A program made the position numbers and the translations under genes. From Paraburkholderia aspalathi (GTDB lineage Bacteria; Pseudomonadota; Gammaproteobacteria; Burkholderiales; Burkholderiaceae): a DNA stretch of 64,000 nucleotides. Position 1 is the first letter of the stretch. Every line of letters begins with the position of its first letter. Below the pieces are notes generated by a model. The model had not been told where the DNA came from, ran no database searches, and was given only the letters and a program-made list of their open reading frames with translations. This document shows positions 18,854 to 27,907 of the stretch, piece by piece. The stretch lies in the NCBI RefSeq assembly GCF_900116445.1, contig NZ_FPBH01000025.1:1-64000 (forward strand), written 5' to 3'.

Positions 18854-19660
18854 CTAGTTATGTTGATCGGCGATGCCGGCCCTGACCGGCACAGTCGAAC
18901 TGGCCGAAGCCTGCACCTTGCGCTGCCGGCGTGACAATCGTGTGCTGGAATTGCCGCGCGCCGGATTCGCATGACGGTTGGTCCAGCGGTCGATGTGATT
19001 GATCGCGTGCGTGAGCGGCACGGTCACAAGCAGATACACCGCACCCGCGGCCACCAGCGGCGACAGGTTCGCGGTATTCACCGACGTGTTCTGGCCGATC
19101 GTAAACAGATCGCGTTGCGAAGTCAGCAGGCCGAGAAAATAGACCAGACTCGAATCCTTGACGATCGAAATGAACTGGTTCGCAAGCGCCGGCAAGATAC
19201 GCCGCACGCCTTGCGGCACGATCACGTGGCGCATGCTGCTCCAGTATGTCATGCCGAGCGCCTGACACGCGGACAGTTGTCCGCGTCCCACGCTTTGAAT
19301 GCCGGAACGAAAAATCTCCGCGATATACGCGGACGAGATCAGCCCAAGTGCCACGATCGCAAGCGGATACGGATTGGGTCCGAAGATCGCGAGCCCCACG
19401 GGCGCGAGTCCCTGGCCGACCAGCAGGATCACGAGCGCGGCCGGCAGCCCGCGAAACACGTCGATGAACACCTGTGCGGGCAGCATCAACCAGCGCGTAT
19501 GCGACACCGTCATCAACGCGAGCATCATGCCCGCGACGATCCCCAACACGGTCGAAAACACCGATAGCACCAGCGTGTTGACGAGGCCCGTGCACAGCAA
19601 CGACGGTATCGACGAGATCAGCAACGGCCAGTCGAGAAAGTTCTGCAAGAAAGCATTCAT
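18854..19660 (-). CDS. Amino-acid ABC transporter permease (HisM/GlnP type)
   Basis: 268 residues with an N-terminal segment beginning LLCTGLVNTLVLSVFSTVLG and the EAA-type loop GRGQLSACQALGMTYWSSMRHVIVPQGVRRILPAL. An AGGGAGC ribosome site precedes the ATG. A basic, low-complexity tail of about 35 residues (THAINHIDRW to the end) is longer than usual. It is the only permease gene in this cluster and no ATPase gene is adjacent, so it must form a homodimer and borrow an ATPase from elsewhere. Confidence 0.87.
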   Translation of the reverse strand: MNAFLQNFLDWPLLISSIPSLLCTGLVNTLVLSVFSTVLGIVAGMMLALMTVSHTRWLMLPAQVFIDVFRGLPAALVILLVGQGLAPVGLAIFGPNPYPLAIVALGLISSAYIAEIFRSGIQSVGRGQLSACQALGMTYWSSMRHVIVPQGVRRILPALANQFISIVKDSSLVYFLGLLTSQRDLFTIGQNTSVNTANLSPLVAAGAVYLLVTVPLTHAINHIDRWTNRHANPARGNSSTRLSRRQRKVQASASSTVPVRAGIADQHN

Positions 19661-19724
19661 GGTGCGCTCCCTGTTGAGCGTCGGCGGCGGGTTCAGCCGC
19701 CGGTCCGCAGTCGGCCGAACTCAA

Positions 19725-20543
19725 TCAGTTATCGGTCTTCATCGCGTACGGCGGCAGGCTCGCGGGCTTCGAATAACCCGGGTGGAACTGCAGGTACAGC
19801 TTAAGCCAGGTGCCGTCCGCGACCAGTTCGCCGATGCACTTGTTCAGCGCCGCCTCGAGCTTGGCGTTGCCCTTGTGCACCGGGAAACCGGCAGGCAGGT
19901 TGACGGCGGAGATGTCGAGCTTGTCCGCGATGTCCATTTGCGGATACTTGCCCTGCAAGCCCTCCACGAGCGTTTTATCCACGAAGTAGCCATCGATGTA
20001 TTTCGAGCGCATCGCGAGGAATCCCGCGTTCAGGTTCGGAAAGCGCACGATCTGCGCACCCGGCAGGTAGCTGTCCGAATACGTGTCCTCAATGGTGCCC
20101 TGCACGACGCCGATCCGTTTGCCCTTCACCGATGACGGATCGCTCGTGATCGTGCTGTCGGGCAAGGTTGCTACGCTCAGAAGACCCGTCAGATAGCCCT
20201 CTGAGAAATCGACCATCTTCAGGCGTTCCTTCGTGATCGAAATCGACCCGGCGGCCAGATCGATCTGCTGGTTCGCGACGCTCGGCAGCAGTCCGCTGAA
20301 ATCCTGCGCGCGGAACTCGGCGCTCAGACCGAGCTTCGCCGCGACGGCGCGCAGCAGTTCGACGTCGAAGCCCGTCATCTTGCCGTTGTCGATATACGAA
20401 TACGGCTTGTTGTTCGCATCCACGCCGGCGACCAGCTTGCCGGGCGTCAGCGTGCCGATGTCGTCGGCACGGGCGTTGCCGTGCAACGCGAGCGATAAAG
20501 GCACGACAACCGCAAAGAGGCTGAGAAGATGGCGAAAACGCAT
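19725..20543 (-). CDS. Amino-acid ABC transporter periplasmic binding protein (SBP_bac_3)
   Basis: 272 residues. A signal peptide ends near HGNARA, followed by the family core NKPYSYIDNGKMTGFDVELLRAVAAKLG, the lobe segment IDLAAGSISITKERLKMVDFSEGY and the hinge GKRIGVVQGT. The ATG follows a CGGAG element. It is the solute-binding part of the cluster with the permease at 18854. The flanking FAD oxidoreductases suggest an amino acid or opine-like amine substrate. Confidence 0.88.
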   Translation of the reverse strand: MRFRHLLSLFAVVVPLSLALHGNARADDIGTLTPGKLVAGVDANNKPYSYIDNGKMTGFDVELLRAVAAKLGLSAEFRAQDFSGLLPSVANQQIDLAAGSISITKERLKMVDFSEGYLTGLLSVATLPDSTITSDPSSVKGKRIGVVQGTIEDTYSDSYLPGAQIVRFPNLNAGFLAMRSKYIDGYFVDKTLVEGLQGKYPQMDIADKLDISAVNLPAGFPVHKGNAKLEAALNKCIGELVADGTWLKLYLQFHPGYSKPASLPPYAMKTDN

Positions 20544-20583
20544 GATGTTTGCTCCGTCGAAAGGACCTGCGATGGGAAGTCTG

Positions 20584-21906
20584 TCAAGAAAGCGCGGCGC
20601 GCGCGCGGCCGCTCCAGAAATCGTCGAACGCGTAGAGCGCCGTGCCGACCGGCACGCTCAGGCGGCTCGCCATGCCGGCCGGGCTGACCGGAAACGTGCC
20701 CTCACCGAACGCGCCCGCCTGTGCATCGAGTCCGAGCATGGATCTCGCGACTCGCGAGCCCAGATAGCTCATCAGCGCGACACCGTTGCCGTTGCAGCCG
20801 AGCGCGTAGTGAATGCCGTCCTGTTCACCGATATGCGCGAGCTTGTCGCCCGTCATCGCGACGTAGCCCTTCCACGCGTGCGTGATGCGCACGTCGCGCA
20901 GTGCGGGCCACAACTCGATCATCTTCGCGTGCAGCATCCTCGCCGCTTCACGCTCGCTCACCTCGCGGATAGCAGGGCGCGAGCCGAACAGCATTCGCGT
21001 GCCATCGGGCGATGGCCTCGTGTAGAACAGATTGCGCTTCGAATCGCTGATCATGCGCCGCCCCGGATTCAGCACGGCCATCAGCCCGGGCGGCAGCGGC
21101 TCCGTCGCGATCTGGTAACTCGCGACCGGCAGCACTCGCCGCGCGAAGAACGGCAGCAGCCGTCCGGTGTAGCCGTTGGTCGCGACCAGCACATGCTTCG
21201 TGTCGATTTTGCCTCGCGTTGCGTGAACCCGAAAACCCGCGCCATTGCGTTCGATTCGTTCCACGCCCGCATGTGAATGCAAAGTCGCACCGCAACGCCG
21301 CGCGAGATCGCGCAGCGCGCGATGATATTTCGCCGTATGCAAACCGCCGTATTCATCGACGAGAATCCCGCCGTAGTAGTAATCGGAGCCGATCACCGTG
21401 TGCTGCTCCGCGCGCGGCACGACGTGCACCGTCACGCCGGTCTTGTCGCGCAACAGATCGCCCTGGCGCCGCAAACGATCAAAGTGGCGCGGCGTGAATG
21501 CGCCGAAGAAACGCCCCGTGATCTGCAGATCGGCGTCGAGCGACTCCTCGGCGACAAGGCGCTTCAGGTAATCGAAGCTCGCCATCGACTCGCGCATCAG
21601 CCGTCCCAGCCGCTCTGCCGATACGCCACGAATCGCATTGGTCAGCGCGAGTTTCTGTCCGCTCGACACCATGCCGCCGCTGCGCGTGCTGCCGCCCGCC
21701 CCGATCTCCGCAGCGTCGAGCACGGCGACGCTGGCGCCGAGGCGCGCCGCTTCCACAGCCGCCGACAAGCCGCAATAGCCGCTGCCGACGATCACCACGT
21801 CGACGCCGGACGGCAACGCGTCACGGGCCGTTTCGGGCGGCGCGGCGTCCCACCAGTACGGGGCCACGCGAAAATCGTCGTGAAGCAGCAGGGCATCGGA
21901 GCGCAT
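20584..21906 (-). CDS. FAD-dependent oxidoreductase (PuuB/ordL-like)
   Basis: 440 residues. Flavin motif VVIVGSGYCGLSAAVEAARLG near residue 34, then GAGGSTRSGGMVSSGQ, and a C-terminal YALGCNGNGVALMSYLG contact, as in gamma-glutamylputrescine oxidase-type enzymes. It is the first gene of the minus-strand cluster, 139 bp from the divergent LysR gene. With the paralogous oxidoreductase at 17490 it brackets the binding-protein and permease genes, suggesting two oxidation steps or two related substrates. Confidence 0.86.
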   Translation of the reverse strand: MRSDALLLHDDFRVAPYWWDAAPPETARDALPSGVDVVIVGSGYCGLSAAVEAARLGASVAVLDAAEIGAGGSTRSGGMVSSGQKLALTNAIRGVSAERLGRLMRESMASFDYLKRLVAEESLDADLQITGRFFGAFTPRHFDRLRRQGDLLRDKTGVTVHVVPRAEQHTVIGSDYYYGGILVDEYGGLHTAKYHRALRDLARRCGATLHSHAGVERIERNGAGFRVHATRGKIDTKHVLVATNGYTGRLLPFFARRVLPVASYQIATEPLPPGLMAVLNPGRRMISDSKRNLFYTRPSPDGTRMLFGSRPAIREVSEREAARMLHAKMIELWPALRDVRITHAWKGYVAMTGDKLAHIGEQDGIHYALGCNGNGVALMSYLGSRVARSMLGLDAQAGAFGEGTFPVSPAGMASRLSVPVGTALYAFDDFWSGRARAALS

Positions 21907-21987
21907 CGTCTATGGCCGGTAAGAAGATGCAAGCCAGTCTAGGATTTCGTCGACCATCCGGTCAAATACGACCAAAAACGTCCGCCA

Positions 21988-22000
21988 TTCAAATTTGATA
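21988..22000. promoter_or_regulatory. Candidate LysR box (T-N11-A) around TCAAATTTGA
   Basis: A perfect 10-bp palindrome TCAAATTTGA at 21989-21998 sits inside a T-N11-A element. It lies in the 139-bp spacer between the FAD oxidoreductase cluster and the divergent LysR gene at 22046. Position and form fit the LysR regulatory binding site; this is inference only. Confidence 0.5.
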
Positions 22001-22045
22001 TGGCAAGCTGGGAGCCGGATTAACGAAGGCAGACGAGGCAAAACG

Positions 22046-22960
22046 ATGAATCAGCGGCAGATCGATGCGTTCAGGCTGGTCATGTTGCGCGGCTCGATGA
22101 CCGCCGCCGCCGAGGAGCTTGGCACGTCGCAGCCAAGCGTCAGCCGGTTGATTGCGGAACTGGAAGCTTCGACGGGATTGGCGCTGTTCACGCGCAACGG
22201 CGGACGGATTCAGGCCACGGATGCGGGGAGCGCGTTTTATCGCGAAGTGGACCGGAGTTTTGTGGGTATCGAGAAACTGGCGCATTCCGCGCGTGAAATC
22301 CGCCAGTTCGGCAGTGGCCGTCTAAGGCTTGTCGCGGCGCCGGTGCTGGCGTTGTCGTTCATCCCGATGGTGATCGAGCGTTTTCTCGCCGTCTATCCAC
22401 GCATCGCGATATCGCTGGAAATGCGCAGTGAAGGCACGATCCAGCGTTGGGCGTCGTCGGCCTATTGCGATATCGGCTTTGCTACGACTACGCCCGAGGC
22501 GTTCGGTGTGACGAGCGCCGAGTTATACCGGCTACCCGGCGTGTGTGCGCTACCGGCCGGGCATCCGCTGACCGCGCGCAAACGTATCCATGCACGCGAT
22601 CTGCGTAACGAAAGGTTGATTCTGGCTTCGTATGCGGACGACACGCGGTCGTCGCTGGATCGCGTGTTGCGTCAGGCGGAAGTCAATCAGGTGCCGACTA
22701 TCGAAACGCCATACGGCGCGACGATTTGCGCGATGGTGTCGCGCGGGCTGGGAATCGGCATCGTGAATCCGCTCGCGACTATCGATGCCAATCCCACGAA
22801 GATCCAGTTTCGGCCGTTTTCACCGGACGTCATGTTTCGGGGGTTCACCGTATGTCCGCAGCTGCAGTACACCAATCCAATCGTTGATAGTTTTCTTAAG
22901 ATGGCCGGCGACACGATGATGCTTGAAGCAAAGCACGCCTCCAAGCCCGCACGACATTAG
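22046..22960 (+). CDS. LysR-family regulator, NocR/OccR (opine catabolism)-like
   Basis: 304 residues. The HTH MNQRQIDAFRLVMLRGSMTAAAEELGTSQPSVSRLIAELE closely follows the NocR/OccR pattern of opine-responsive regulators. The ATG at 22046 has ACGAGG upstream; the longer open frame from 21995 is not family-like. It is divergent from the ABC/oxidoreductase cluster at 17.5-21.9 kb and is its likely regulator, which hints at an opine-like or arginine-related substrate. Its stop codon overlaps the stop of the convergent gene by a few bases. Confidence 0.85.
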   Translation: MNQRQIDAFRLVMLRGSMTAAAEELGTSQPSVSRLIAELEASTGLALFTRNGGRIQATDAGSAFYREVDRSFVGIEKLAHSAREIRQFGSGRLRLVAAPVLALSFIPMVIERFLAVYPRIAISLEMRSEGTIQRWASSAYCDIGFATTTPEAFGVTSAELYRLPGVCALPAGHPLTARKRIHARDLRNERLILASYADDTRSSLDRVLRQAEVNQVPTIETPYGATICAMVSRGLGIGIVNPLATIDANPTKIQFRPFSPDVMFRGFTVCPQLQYTNPIVDSFLKMAGDTMMLEAKHASKPARH

Positions 22961-23844
22961 CTCATCCAGTACTTGCCCGGGATCCGGCGATCTTCTTCGG
23001 AAAGATACGGATTGTCGAGAACGAAGACCTTGCGGCTCGCGAGGTTGGAACGCAGCAGCCCGTCCTGAATGTAGGGATGCGAGTTGAACAGCCGCATGAA
23101 CGATCCGTCGAGATAGGCCTTCTCCAGCCCCCTGTTAATGGTCTGGGCGAGGCTTGCGTGCTTCGTGGAGACGTAGAAAATAAAGTCCGACCGGTATTTC
23201 AGAAGCAGGTGCTTCTCGACAACCAGATCCCGATCTCTGTGCCGCGGCTCGTCCAGTTCCGCGAAAGCTTCAATAGCACCGCGCGGAAAATAGTCCAGCC
23301 GGCCACCCTGGACCATGTCGAACACCGTCTCATAGGGAACCGTCTCTATGTTCAGACCGGCTGCTCTCATGATCTTTGTATCGATCCAGCCAAGCCCCTG
23401 ACCGCCCGTCAATGCCTTCAGATCGTCCAGGTTCCTCACCCTGTCGAAATCAGCCTGACGATCTTTTCGTATGACAAAAATCCGGTGGCCGATCAGCCCG
23501 CGATTGATAGGAATCCGTACCACGTTCAAGCCGCGTTCCGCCTCGGCGTCCGTACTCGTCCAGAGCAGATTGATGGCGTTGCTCCCGCCCGCCAGTTCTG
23601 CCAGCGCACGCCCCCGTTCCATCAGGACGTCAGCCTGCCGCGCCACGTAATCGGCGCCGGCCGCTTTCATTGCGAGGTCGAGCACCGCCAGGGGGAAGAT
23701 CGCACGTGCCCAATCTTCGGGGCGGTAGTGCGGGTATACGATAGCGAATGGGTCTACGGATGCTGCATGCGCACGGAGCGTCACGCCTGCCGCACTCAGT
23801 GCAGCCAATACAAAACGCCTGCGATGCATAGTTATATTCGACAC
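22957..23844 (-). CDS. Orphan periplasmic substrate-binding-like protein
   Basis: About 295 residues. An RRRF-containing N-terminus followed by a hydrophobic stretch and RAHAAS looks like a signal peptide. The remainder is a type-2 periplasmic binding fold with PINRGLIGHRIFVI, VRNLDDLKAL and FDMVQGGRLDYFPRG. A GTG at 23844 or an ATG at 23829 could be the start; neither has a clear ribosome site. No transporter genes adjoin it, so it may serve a sensor or a distant ABC system. It overlaps the LysR gene end to end. Confidence 0.7.
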   Translation of the reverse strand: MSNITMHRRRFVLAALSAAGVTLRAHAASVDPFAIVYPHYRPEDWARAIFPLAVLDLAMKAAGADYVARQADVLMERGRALAELAGGSNAINLLWTSTDAEAERGLNVVRIPINRGLIGHRIFVIRKDRQADFDRVRNLDDLKALTGGQGLGWIDTKIMRAAGLNIETVPYETVFDMVQGGRLDYFPRGAIEAFAELDEPRHRDRDLVVEKHLLLKYRSDFIFYVSTKHASLAQTINRGLEKAYLDGSFMRLFNSHPYIQDGLLRSNLASRKVFVLDNPYLSEEDRRIPGKYWMS

Positions 23845-24000
23845 ATGTGCGATTCGCCACTACTGGCGCGGATCGCCCAGAATCACGCCCGGTCAAAAAA
23901 CCATCGTGCCACGATTCATGCAGGCATACAAACCCATTTCACTCGCAAAGCATTACATGACCATGTGGTCATGTTCTCAGCGCTGATCGGCACAGGCTCT

Positions 24001-24336
24001 TCAAGCCAGCAACGTCGCGCGGACCGCCGTCCCGTAACACAGCACCTCCGTAATGCCCCTCGCTATCTCGGTTGCGTCGTACCGCATACCGATGATGCCG
24101 TTTGCGCCCAGGTCCGCGGCCTGGGCAATCATGCGGTCGTATGCATCCTGCCGCGCTCGCTCACACAGCGACGTGTAAAGCGTGATGTTGCCTCCGAAAA
24201 TTGTCTGCAGCGATGCGCCAAGTGCGCCAACGATGGACCGGGACCGAACGATGATCCCGCGAGTGACGCCGAATGAGCGCTCTATCCTGTGGCCCGGAAG
24301 GTCAAACGCTGTCGTCACCATGTGTCGTTCTATCAT
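24001..24336 (-). CDS. YbjQ/UPF0145 family protein
   Basis: 111 residues matching the small YbjQ (UPF0145) family: an early VTTAFDLPGHRIERSFGVTRGIIVRS region and the hallmark DLGANGIIGMRYDATE near residue 75. The fold forms a pentameric beta structure; the function is unknown, though the domain is described as heavy-metal-binding-like. A GGAGAAG site precedes the ATG. It is monocistronic by its surroundings. Confidence 0.85.
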   Translation of the reverse strand: MIERHMVTTAFDLPGHRIERSFGVTRGIIVRSRSIVGALGASLQTIFGGNITLYTSLCERARQDAYDRMIAQAADLGANGIIGMRYDATEIARGITEVLCYGTAVRATLLA

Positions 24337-24431
24337 CGTCTTCTCCGTGCTTAATTGATCGCTTGCAGTTCATCGGGATTGCTTTCAAGGCTCTTCATTG
24401 TAGTCAGGCACCTGGCTGACATGCCGGGATC

Positions 24432-24467
24432 GCTGACTGGATAGATACAGGTAACGCTCCAGTCAGC
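24432..24467. repeat. 10-bp inverted repeat (GCTGACTGGA / TCCAGTCAGC)
   Basis: Perfect 10-bp arms separated by 16 bp lie between the YbjQ gene and the end of the carboxymuconolactone-decarboxylase-like gene. No T tract follows on either strand. It could be a factor-dependent terminator hairpin for the minus-strand operon or a regulator site. Confidence 0.4.
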
Positions 24468-24517
24468 CGGGCAATGCGGGCATCTCATGAACACCGTGCG
24501 TTGCCCGGCTGCAACCA

Positions 24518-25057
24518 TCATGCAGTAAGTTGCGGCGCAGCAGGGAAATCCACCGGCACATGAGTCGTGGAGTGCAGGTAGTTAGTGACGGTTTTGTCGC
24601 CGATCACGACGATCGTGTCGACCAGATTGGCCTTGGTCCAGCCCGCAGCGAAGAACGCATCCACAAGCGCCTGATCGGCGTGCCCGCGGTTGACCGTGAT
24701 GTTCTTCACCAGGCGCGCGAGCGCGTCGAACTTCGCGTCGAAACTTGCCTTGCCACTGCGGATTTCGAGAATCTGTTCGTCGGTGAAGCCGTTCATCTTG
24801 CCGATCATCGTGTGGGCGGCCAGACAGTACTCACAGCCGTTGACCTGGCTCACGACGAGGTTCACGATTTCTCGCGCCTTGCCGGTGATGCTGCTCTTCG
24901 CGTTCTGGAACGCGAGGTAGCTGCCGAGCGCATGCTCCGAATGGGCCAGCGTCGCGTACAGGTTGGGCACTGTGCCGAGACTGCTCTTGAGCTTGTCGAA
25001 GATAGCCTGGTTAGCCGGGGAAACTTCGTCGCGTGTCGGGACGTTGATGGTGGTCAT
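24518..25057 (-). CDS. Carboxymuconolactone decarboxylase/AhpD-like family protein
   Basis: 179 residues with the AhpD-type redox motif CEYCLAAHT at about residues 76-84 (CxxC plus His) within the helical CMD domain. Such proteins act as alkylhydroperoxidase-type thiol reductases or, less often, lactone decarboxylases. A CAGGAG site precedes the ATG. It lies 54 bp downstream of the SDR gene on the same strand, so the two likely form an operon controlled by the divergent LysR regulator at 25991. Confidence 0.87.
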   Translation of the reverse strand: MTTINVPTRDEVSPANQAIFDKLKSSLGTVPNLYATLAHSEHALGSYLAFQNAKSSITGKAREIVNLVVSQVNGCEYCLAAHTMIGKMNGFTDEQILEIRSGKASFDAKFDALARLVKNITVNRGHADQALVDAFFAAGWTKANLVDTIVVIGDKTVTNYLHSTTHVPVDFPAAPQLTA

Positions 25058-25111
25058 GGTGATACTCCTGAGTAAAAAAGATGAATGAAGCTGGGTGGAA
25101 AAACCTGTGCG

Positions 25112-25861
25112 TTATTGCGCGGTATAGGCGCCGTCGACTGCAATGTTCTGTCCTGTGAGGTAGCGCGCCTTGTCGCTCGCAAGGAATACGATGGTCTGGG
25201 CAATCTCGTCCGGAGTCGCGGCGCGTCGCGCCGGTATCGTCGCGAGGAAACCGGCCTTGCCCTCCTCGCTGCCGCCGGCAAAACGGTCGAGCATTTCGGT
25301 GGCGACAGGCCCCGGCGCCACGGCGTTGACGCGCACGCCTGCGGCAGCGCCTTCGAGTGCCGCGCTCTTCGTGAGACCTTCGACCGCATGCTTGCTGGCT
25401 GCGTAAACCGACGCGCCCGCAATGCCCACCTGGCCCGCGATCGAGGAGAGGTTGATGATCGAACCCGCGCCCTGCTCCAGCATCACGCGCATTTCGTGCT
25501 TGAGCGACAGCAGCGTGCCGAGCACGTTGACCGAGAACGTGTCTTCGTAGTTGGTTGCTGTCTGCTCGACGATCGGCGCCAGTTGACCTTCCGTGCCTGC
25601 GTTGTTGACCGCCACGTCGAGGCGCCCGAAACGCGCCACGGTTTGCTCGACTACGCTGCGCACTTCGGCTTCGAAGCGCACATCGGCGCGCAGGAATTCA
25701 GCTTCAGCACCGAGCGCGCGCAATTCGGCGGCAAGCGCCTGACCTGCCTCTTCGCGACGACCGCTGACGACCACGCGGTTTCCTTCGCGAGCAAAAGCAA
25801 GAGCGGTAGCGCGGCCGATACCGGTCAGCGCGCCAGTGATAAGAACGACGGGTGAGTTCAT
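25112..25861 (-). CDS. SDR-family oxidoreductase
   Basis: 249 residues: cofactor motif TGALTGIGRA, NNAG at about 85-88, catalytic Ser in INLSSIAG and the YxxxK motif in YAASKHA. The ARG in VSGRR near residue 33 suggests NADP preference. An excellent AAGGAG site precedes the ATG at 25861; the open frame continues upstream without homology. It forms an operon with the AhpD-like gene. Probable role: reduction of a carbonyl in a stress or xenobiotic pathway. Confidence 0.88.
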   Translation of the reverse strand: MNSPVVLITGALTGIGRATALAFAREGNRVVVSGRREEAGQALAAELRALGAEAEFLRADVRFEAEVRSVVEQTVARFGRLDVAVNNAGTEGQLAPIVEQTATNYEDTFSVNVLGTLLSLKHEMRVMLEQGAGSIINLSSIAGQVGIAGASVYAASKHAVEGLTKSAALEGAAAGVRVNAVAPGPVATEMLDRFAGGSEEGKAGFLATIPARRAATPDEIAQTIVFLASDKARYLTGQNIAVDGAYTAQ

Positions 25862-25915
25862 GTCCGTACTCCTTGGATTGGGTTGCATCGAATCGCGTTT
25901 GCGATGACTGCACTT

Positions 25916-25978
25916 TGACTGATTCCAGATTGGGGATATAGATGGTGTATGCTCATATGACTGATTCCGCATAGGAAT
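25916..25978. promoter_or_regulatory. LysR operator region: 11-bp direct repeat plus ATTCC-N5-GGAAT dyad
   Basis: TGACTGATTCC occurs at 25916-25926 and again at 25958-25968, 42 bp apart (four helical turns). The second copy overlaps a dyad, ATTCC-GCATA-GGAAT (25964-25978), that fits T-N11-A. A possible -35/-10 pair for the LysR gene, TTGACT at 25915 and TATAGA at 25937, overlaps the first copy. The arrangement fits a LysR protein covering both divergent promoters. Confidence 0.55.
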
Positions 25979-25990
25979 ATATTGAGCAAA

Positions 25991-26911
25991 ATGGATAAGC
26001 TGCAGGCAATGAAGACGTTCGTGCGCGTGGTGGAGGCCGGCAGCTTTTCCGCGGTCGCGCACGAGGCCGACACGACGCAAAGCGCAGTGAGCAAACAGGT
26101 CGCTGCACTCGAGCGGGAACTGGGCGCACGGCTGCTGACGCGAACCACGCGTTCGCTCGCGCTAACGGAAGAAGGTGAACACTATTTCGAGCAGGCGCGG
26201 CGCCTCGTCGCGGAGATCGCGGAGGCCGAAGGCGCGCTGCGGCGCGGCGAGCAGCAACTGACGGGTTGGCTGCGAATCGCGGCGTCAGTCGGCTTCGGGC
26301 GCCTCAAGCTCATGCCATTGGTTCAGTCGTTTCTGGCAGAGCATCGGGGCGTGAAGATCGACCTGCGCCTGAGCGATGGTTTTGTCGACCTTGTGGAACA
26401 GGGGATCGACGTCGCGGTGCGACTCGGCGATCTGCCGGACAGCAGTCTGATCGCGCGTCGCGTGGGAACGGCACAGCGGATGCTGATGGCGCATCGCAGC
26501 TATGTGCGCTCACTGCCCAAAGGAACGAAAGCGCCACGCGTTCCCGACGACCTGGTCGAGCACAACTGCATCGTCTACACCGAACTGGCGATGCGCAACG
26601 CGTGGCGTTTTACGGCGGGGCCCGGCGCGACGGATCCGGTGGGAACCACGCGCATCGTGCGGGTCGAAGGCAATCTGCAAACCAACAGCAGCGAGGTCAT
26701 GCGGGCCTCGGTGCTCGCGGGTATGGGGATCGGCTATTCGCCGACATGGCTGTTCGACGACGAGCTAGCCAGTGGCGAAGTGCAGCGGATGTTGCCGGAC
26801 TGGGACACGATCCCCATCCCGATCCATCTGGTGAGCCCACTGGAGCGCCGGCATTCGGCGAAGGTGAAAGCGTTTGCGGAGCATGTCGGCAAGGCGATGG
26901 CTCGGAGCTGA
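25991..26911 (+). CDS. LysR-family regulator, CrgA/DmlR-like
   Basis: 306 residues. HTH MDKLQAMKTFVRVVEAGSFSAVAHEADTTQSAVSKQVAALE, followed by the effector domain with VDLVEQGIDVAVRLG, typical of this large LysR branch. The ATG at 25991 is preferred to the in-frame TTG at 25982. It is divergent from the SDR/AhpD-like operon, with repeated operator-like elements between. Confidence 0.87.
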   Translation: MDKLQAMKTFVRVVEAGSFSAVAHEADTTQSAVSKQVAALERELGARLLTRTTRSLALTEEGEHYFEQARRLVAEIAEAEGALRRGEQQLTGWLRIAASVGFGRLKLMPLVQSFLAEHRGVKIDLRLSDGFVDLVEQGIDVAVRLGDLPDSSLIARRVGTAQRMLMAHRSYVRSLPKGTKAPRVPDDLVEHNCIVYTELAMRNAWRFTAGPGATDPVGTTRIVRVEGNLQTNSSEVMRASVLAGMGIGYSPTWLFDDELASGEVQRMLPDWDTIPIPIHLVSPLERRHSAKVKAFAEHVGKAMARS

Positions 26912-26954
26912 AAACGCACGGCGGCTTCGAAGCGCTCAAGCCCACTACCATGGG

Positions 26955-26977
26955 CCGCTGGCTCGGGAAGCCAGCGG
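26955..26977. terminator. Stem-loop between convergent genes
   Basis: CCGCTGGCT and AGCCAGCGG form a perfect 9-bp stem with a 5-nt loop between the LysR gene end and the end of the minus-strand binding-protein gene. There is no T tract, so it is at most a factor-assisted bidirectional terminator. Confidence 0.45.
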
Positions 26978-27037
26978 CGTGGGCCAACCATCTGTCGAGC
27001 CTGATGACAGCCTGGGCGAGGCTAGCGCCCGACCGTA

Positions 27038-27877
27038 TCAAGTCCCAGCGTTAACAAGCGCCTTCGGCACAGCGTGTTGCTGCAAGCCCCACTTCGCCAG
27101 GATCTTCTGGTAGGTGCCGTCAGCGATCAATTGATTGAACGCATTGGTCAGCGCCGTATTGAGCGCCGCGTTGTCCTTCGACATGCCGATCGCAGTGTAC
27201 TGCGACAGGAATGGCTGACCGATCGGCGCGTACGCGTTCTGCTCAATCGAGTTCTGGTACGGCAAAGTCTCACCGCCCTGAACTGCCACATCGATCCGGT
27301 TCTGGCGCAACTGCATGCGCGCGTCCGACGAGCCATCCGTACCGATTACCTTGATGGGCGGCTTACCTGCCTTCACGCAATGCTCGTTGCTCCACTTCGT
27401 CGTATCGTTCACGAACGATGTCCGGCGGCTCGTTCCGACAGTCTTTCCGCACAACGCATCCATCGTCGCGAACTCTCCCGCACGCGCCTTCACCGTGTAG
27501 AACTGCGGACCGGTCGTGATGTAGTCGAGGAAGTTCACCGCCCCGCGGCGCTCGGGCAGATCGGTCATGCCTGACAGGATCACGTCGACGCGCTTCGTCG
27601 TCAGCGCGCTCATCATCTGGTCGAAGTTGGTTTCCTGCCATTCGAGCTTGACGCCGAGCTTCGCGGCGAGGGCTTCGCCGAGATCGACGTCAAAACCCAT
27701 CAGCTTGTCGGTAGCGGGGTCCTTGTATTCGAACGGCGGATAGTTCGGCACGATCGCCGCGACGAGCGTGCTCTTGCCAATTGACGGAGCGGTTTGTGCA
27801 TGAAGCAGCGGCGCATGCAGCGCCACGACGCCAACAACCAGGGTGAACCATTCACGCAAACGAAGGGACGCGTTCAT
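27038..27877 (-). CDS. Amino-acid ABC transporter periplasmic binding protein (SBP_bac_3)
   Basis: 279 residues with a signal peptide ending near LLHAQTA. Core motifs are PNYPPFEYKDPATDKLMGFDVDLGEALAAKLG and ILSGMTDLPERRGAVNFLDY. Two Cys residues (LCGKT, EHCVKAG) may form a disulfide. It is the last gene of the argH-permease-ATPase-binding-protein operon. It closely resembles the binding protein at 32072-32926, suggesting related ligands. Confidence 0.88.
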   Translation of the reverse strand: MNASLRLREWFTLVVGVVALHAPLLHAQTAPSIGKSTLVAAIVPNYPPFEYKDPATDKLMGFDVDLGEALAAKLGVKLEWQETNFDQMMSALTTKRVDVILSGMTDLPERRGAVNFLDYITTGPQFYTVKARAGEFATMDALCGKTVGTSRRTSFVNDTTKWSNEHCVKAGKPPIKVIGTDGSSDARMQLRQNRIDVAVQGGETLPYQNSIEQNAYAPIGQPFLSQYTAIGMSKDNAALNTALTNAFNQLIADGTYQKILAKWGLQQHAVPKALVNAGT

Positions 27878-27907
27878 AGAAACTCGCTTGTTAGAAGAAT
27901 CTGAAAA

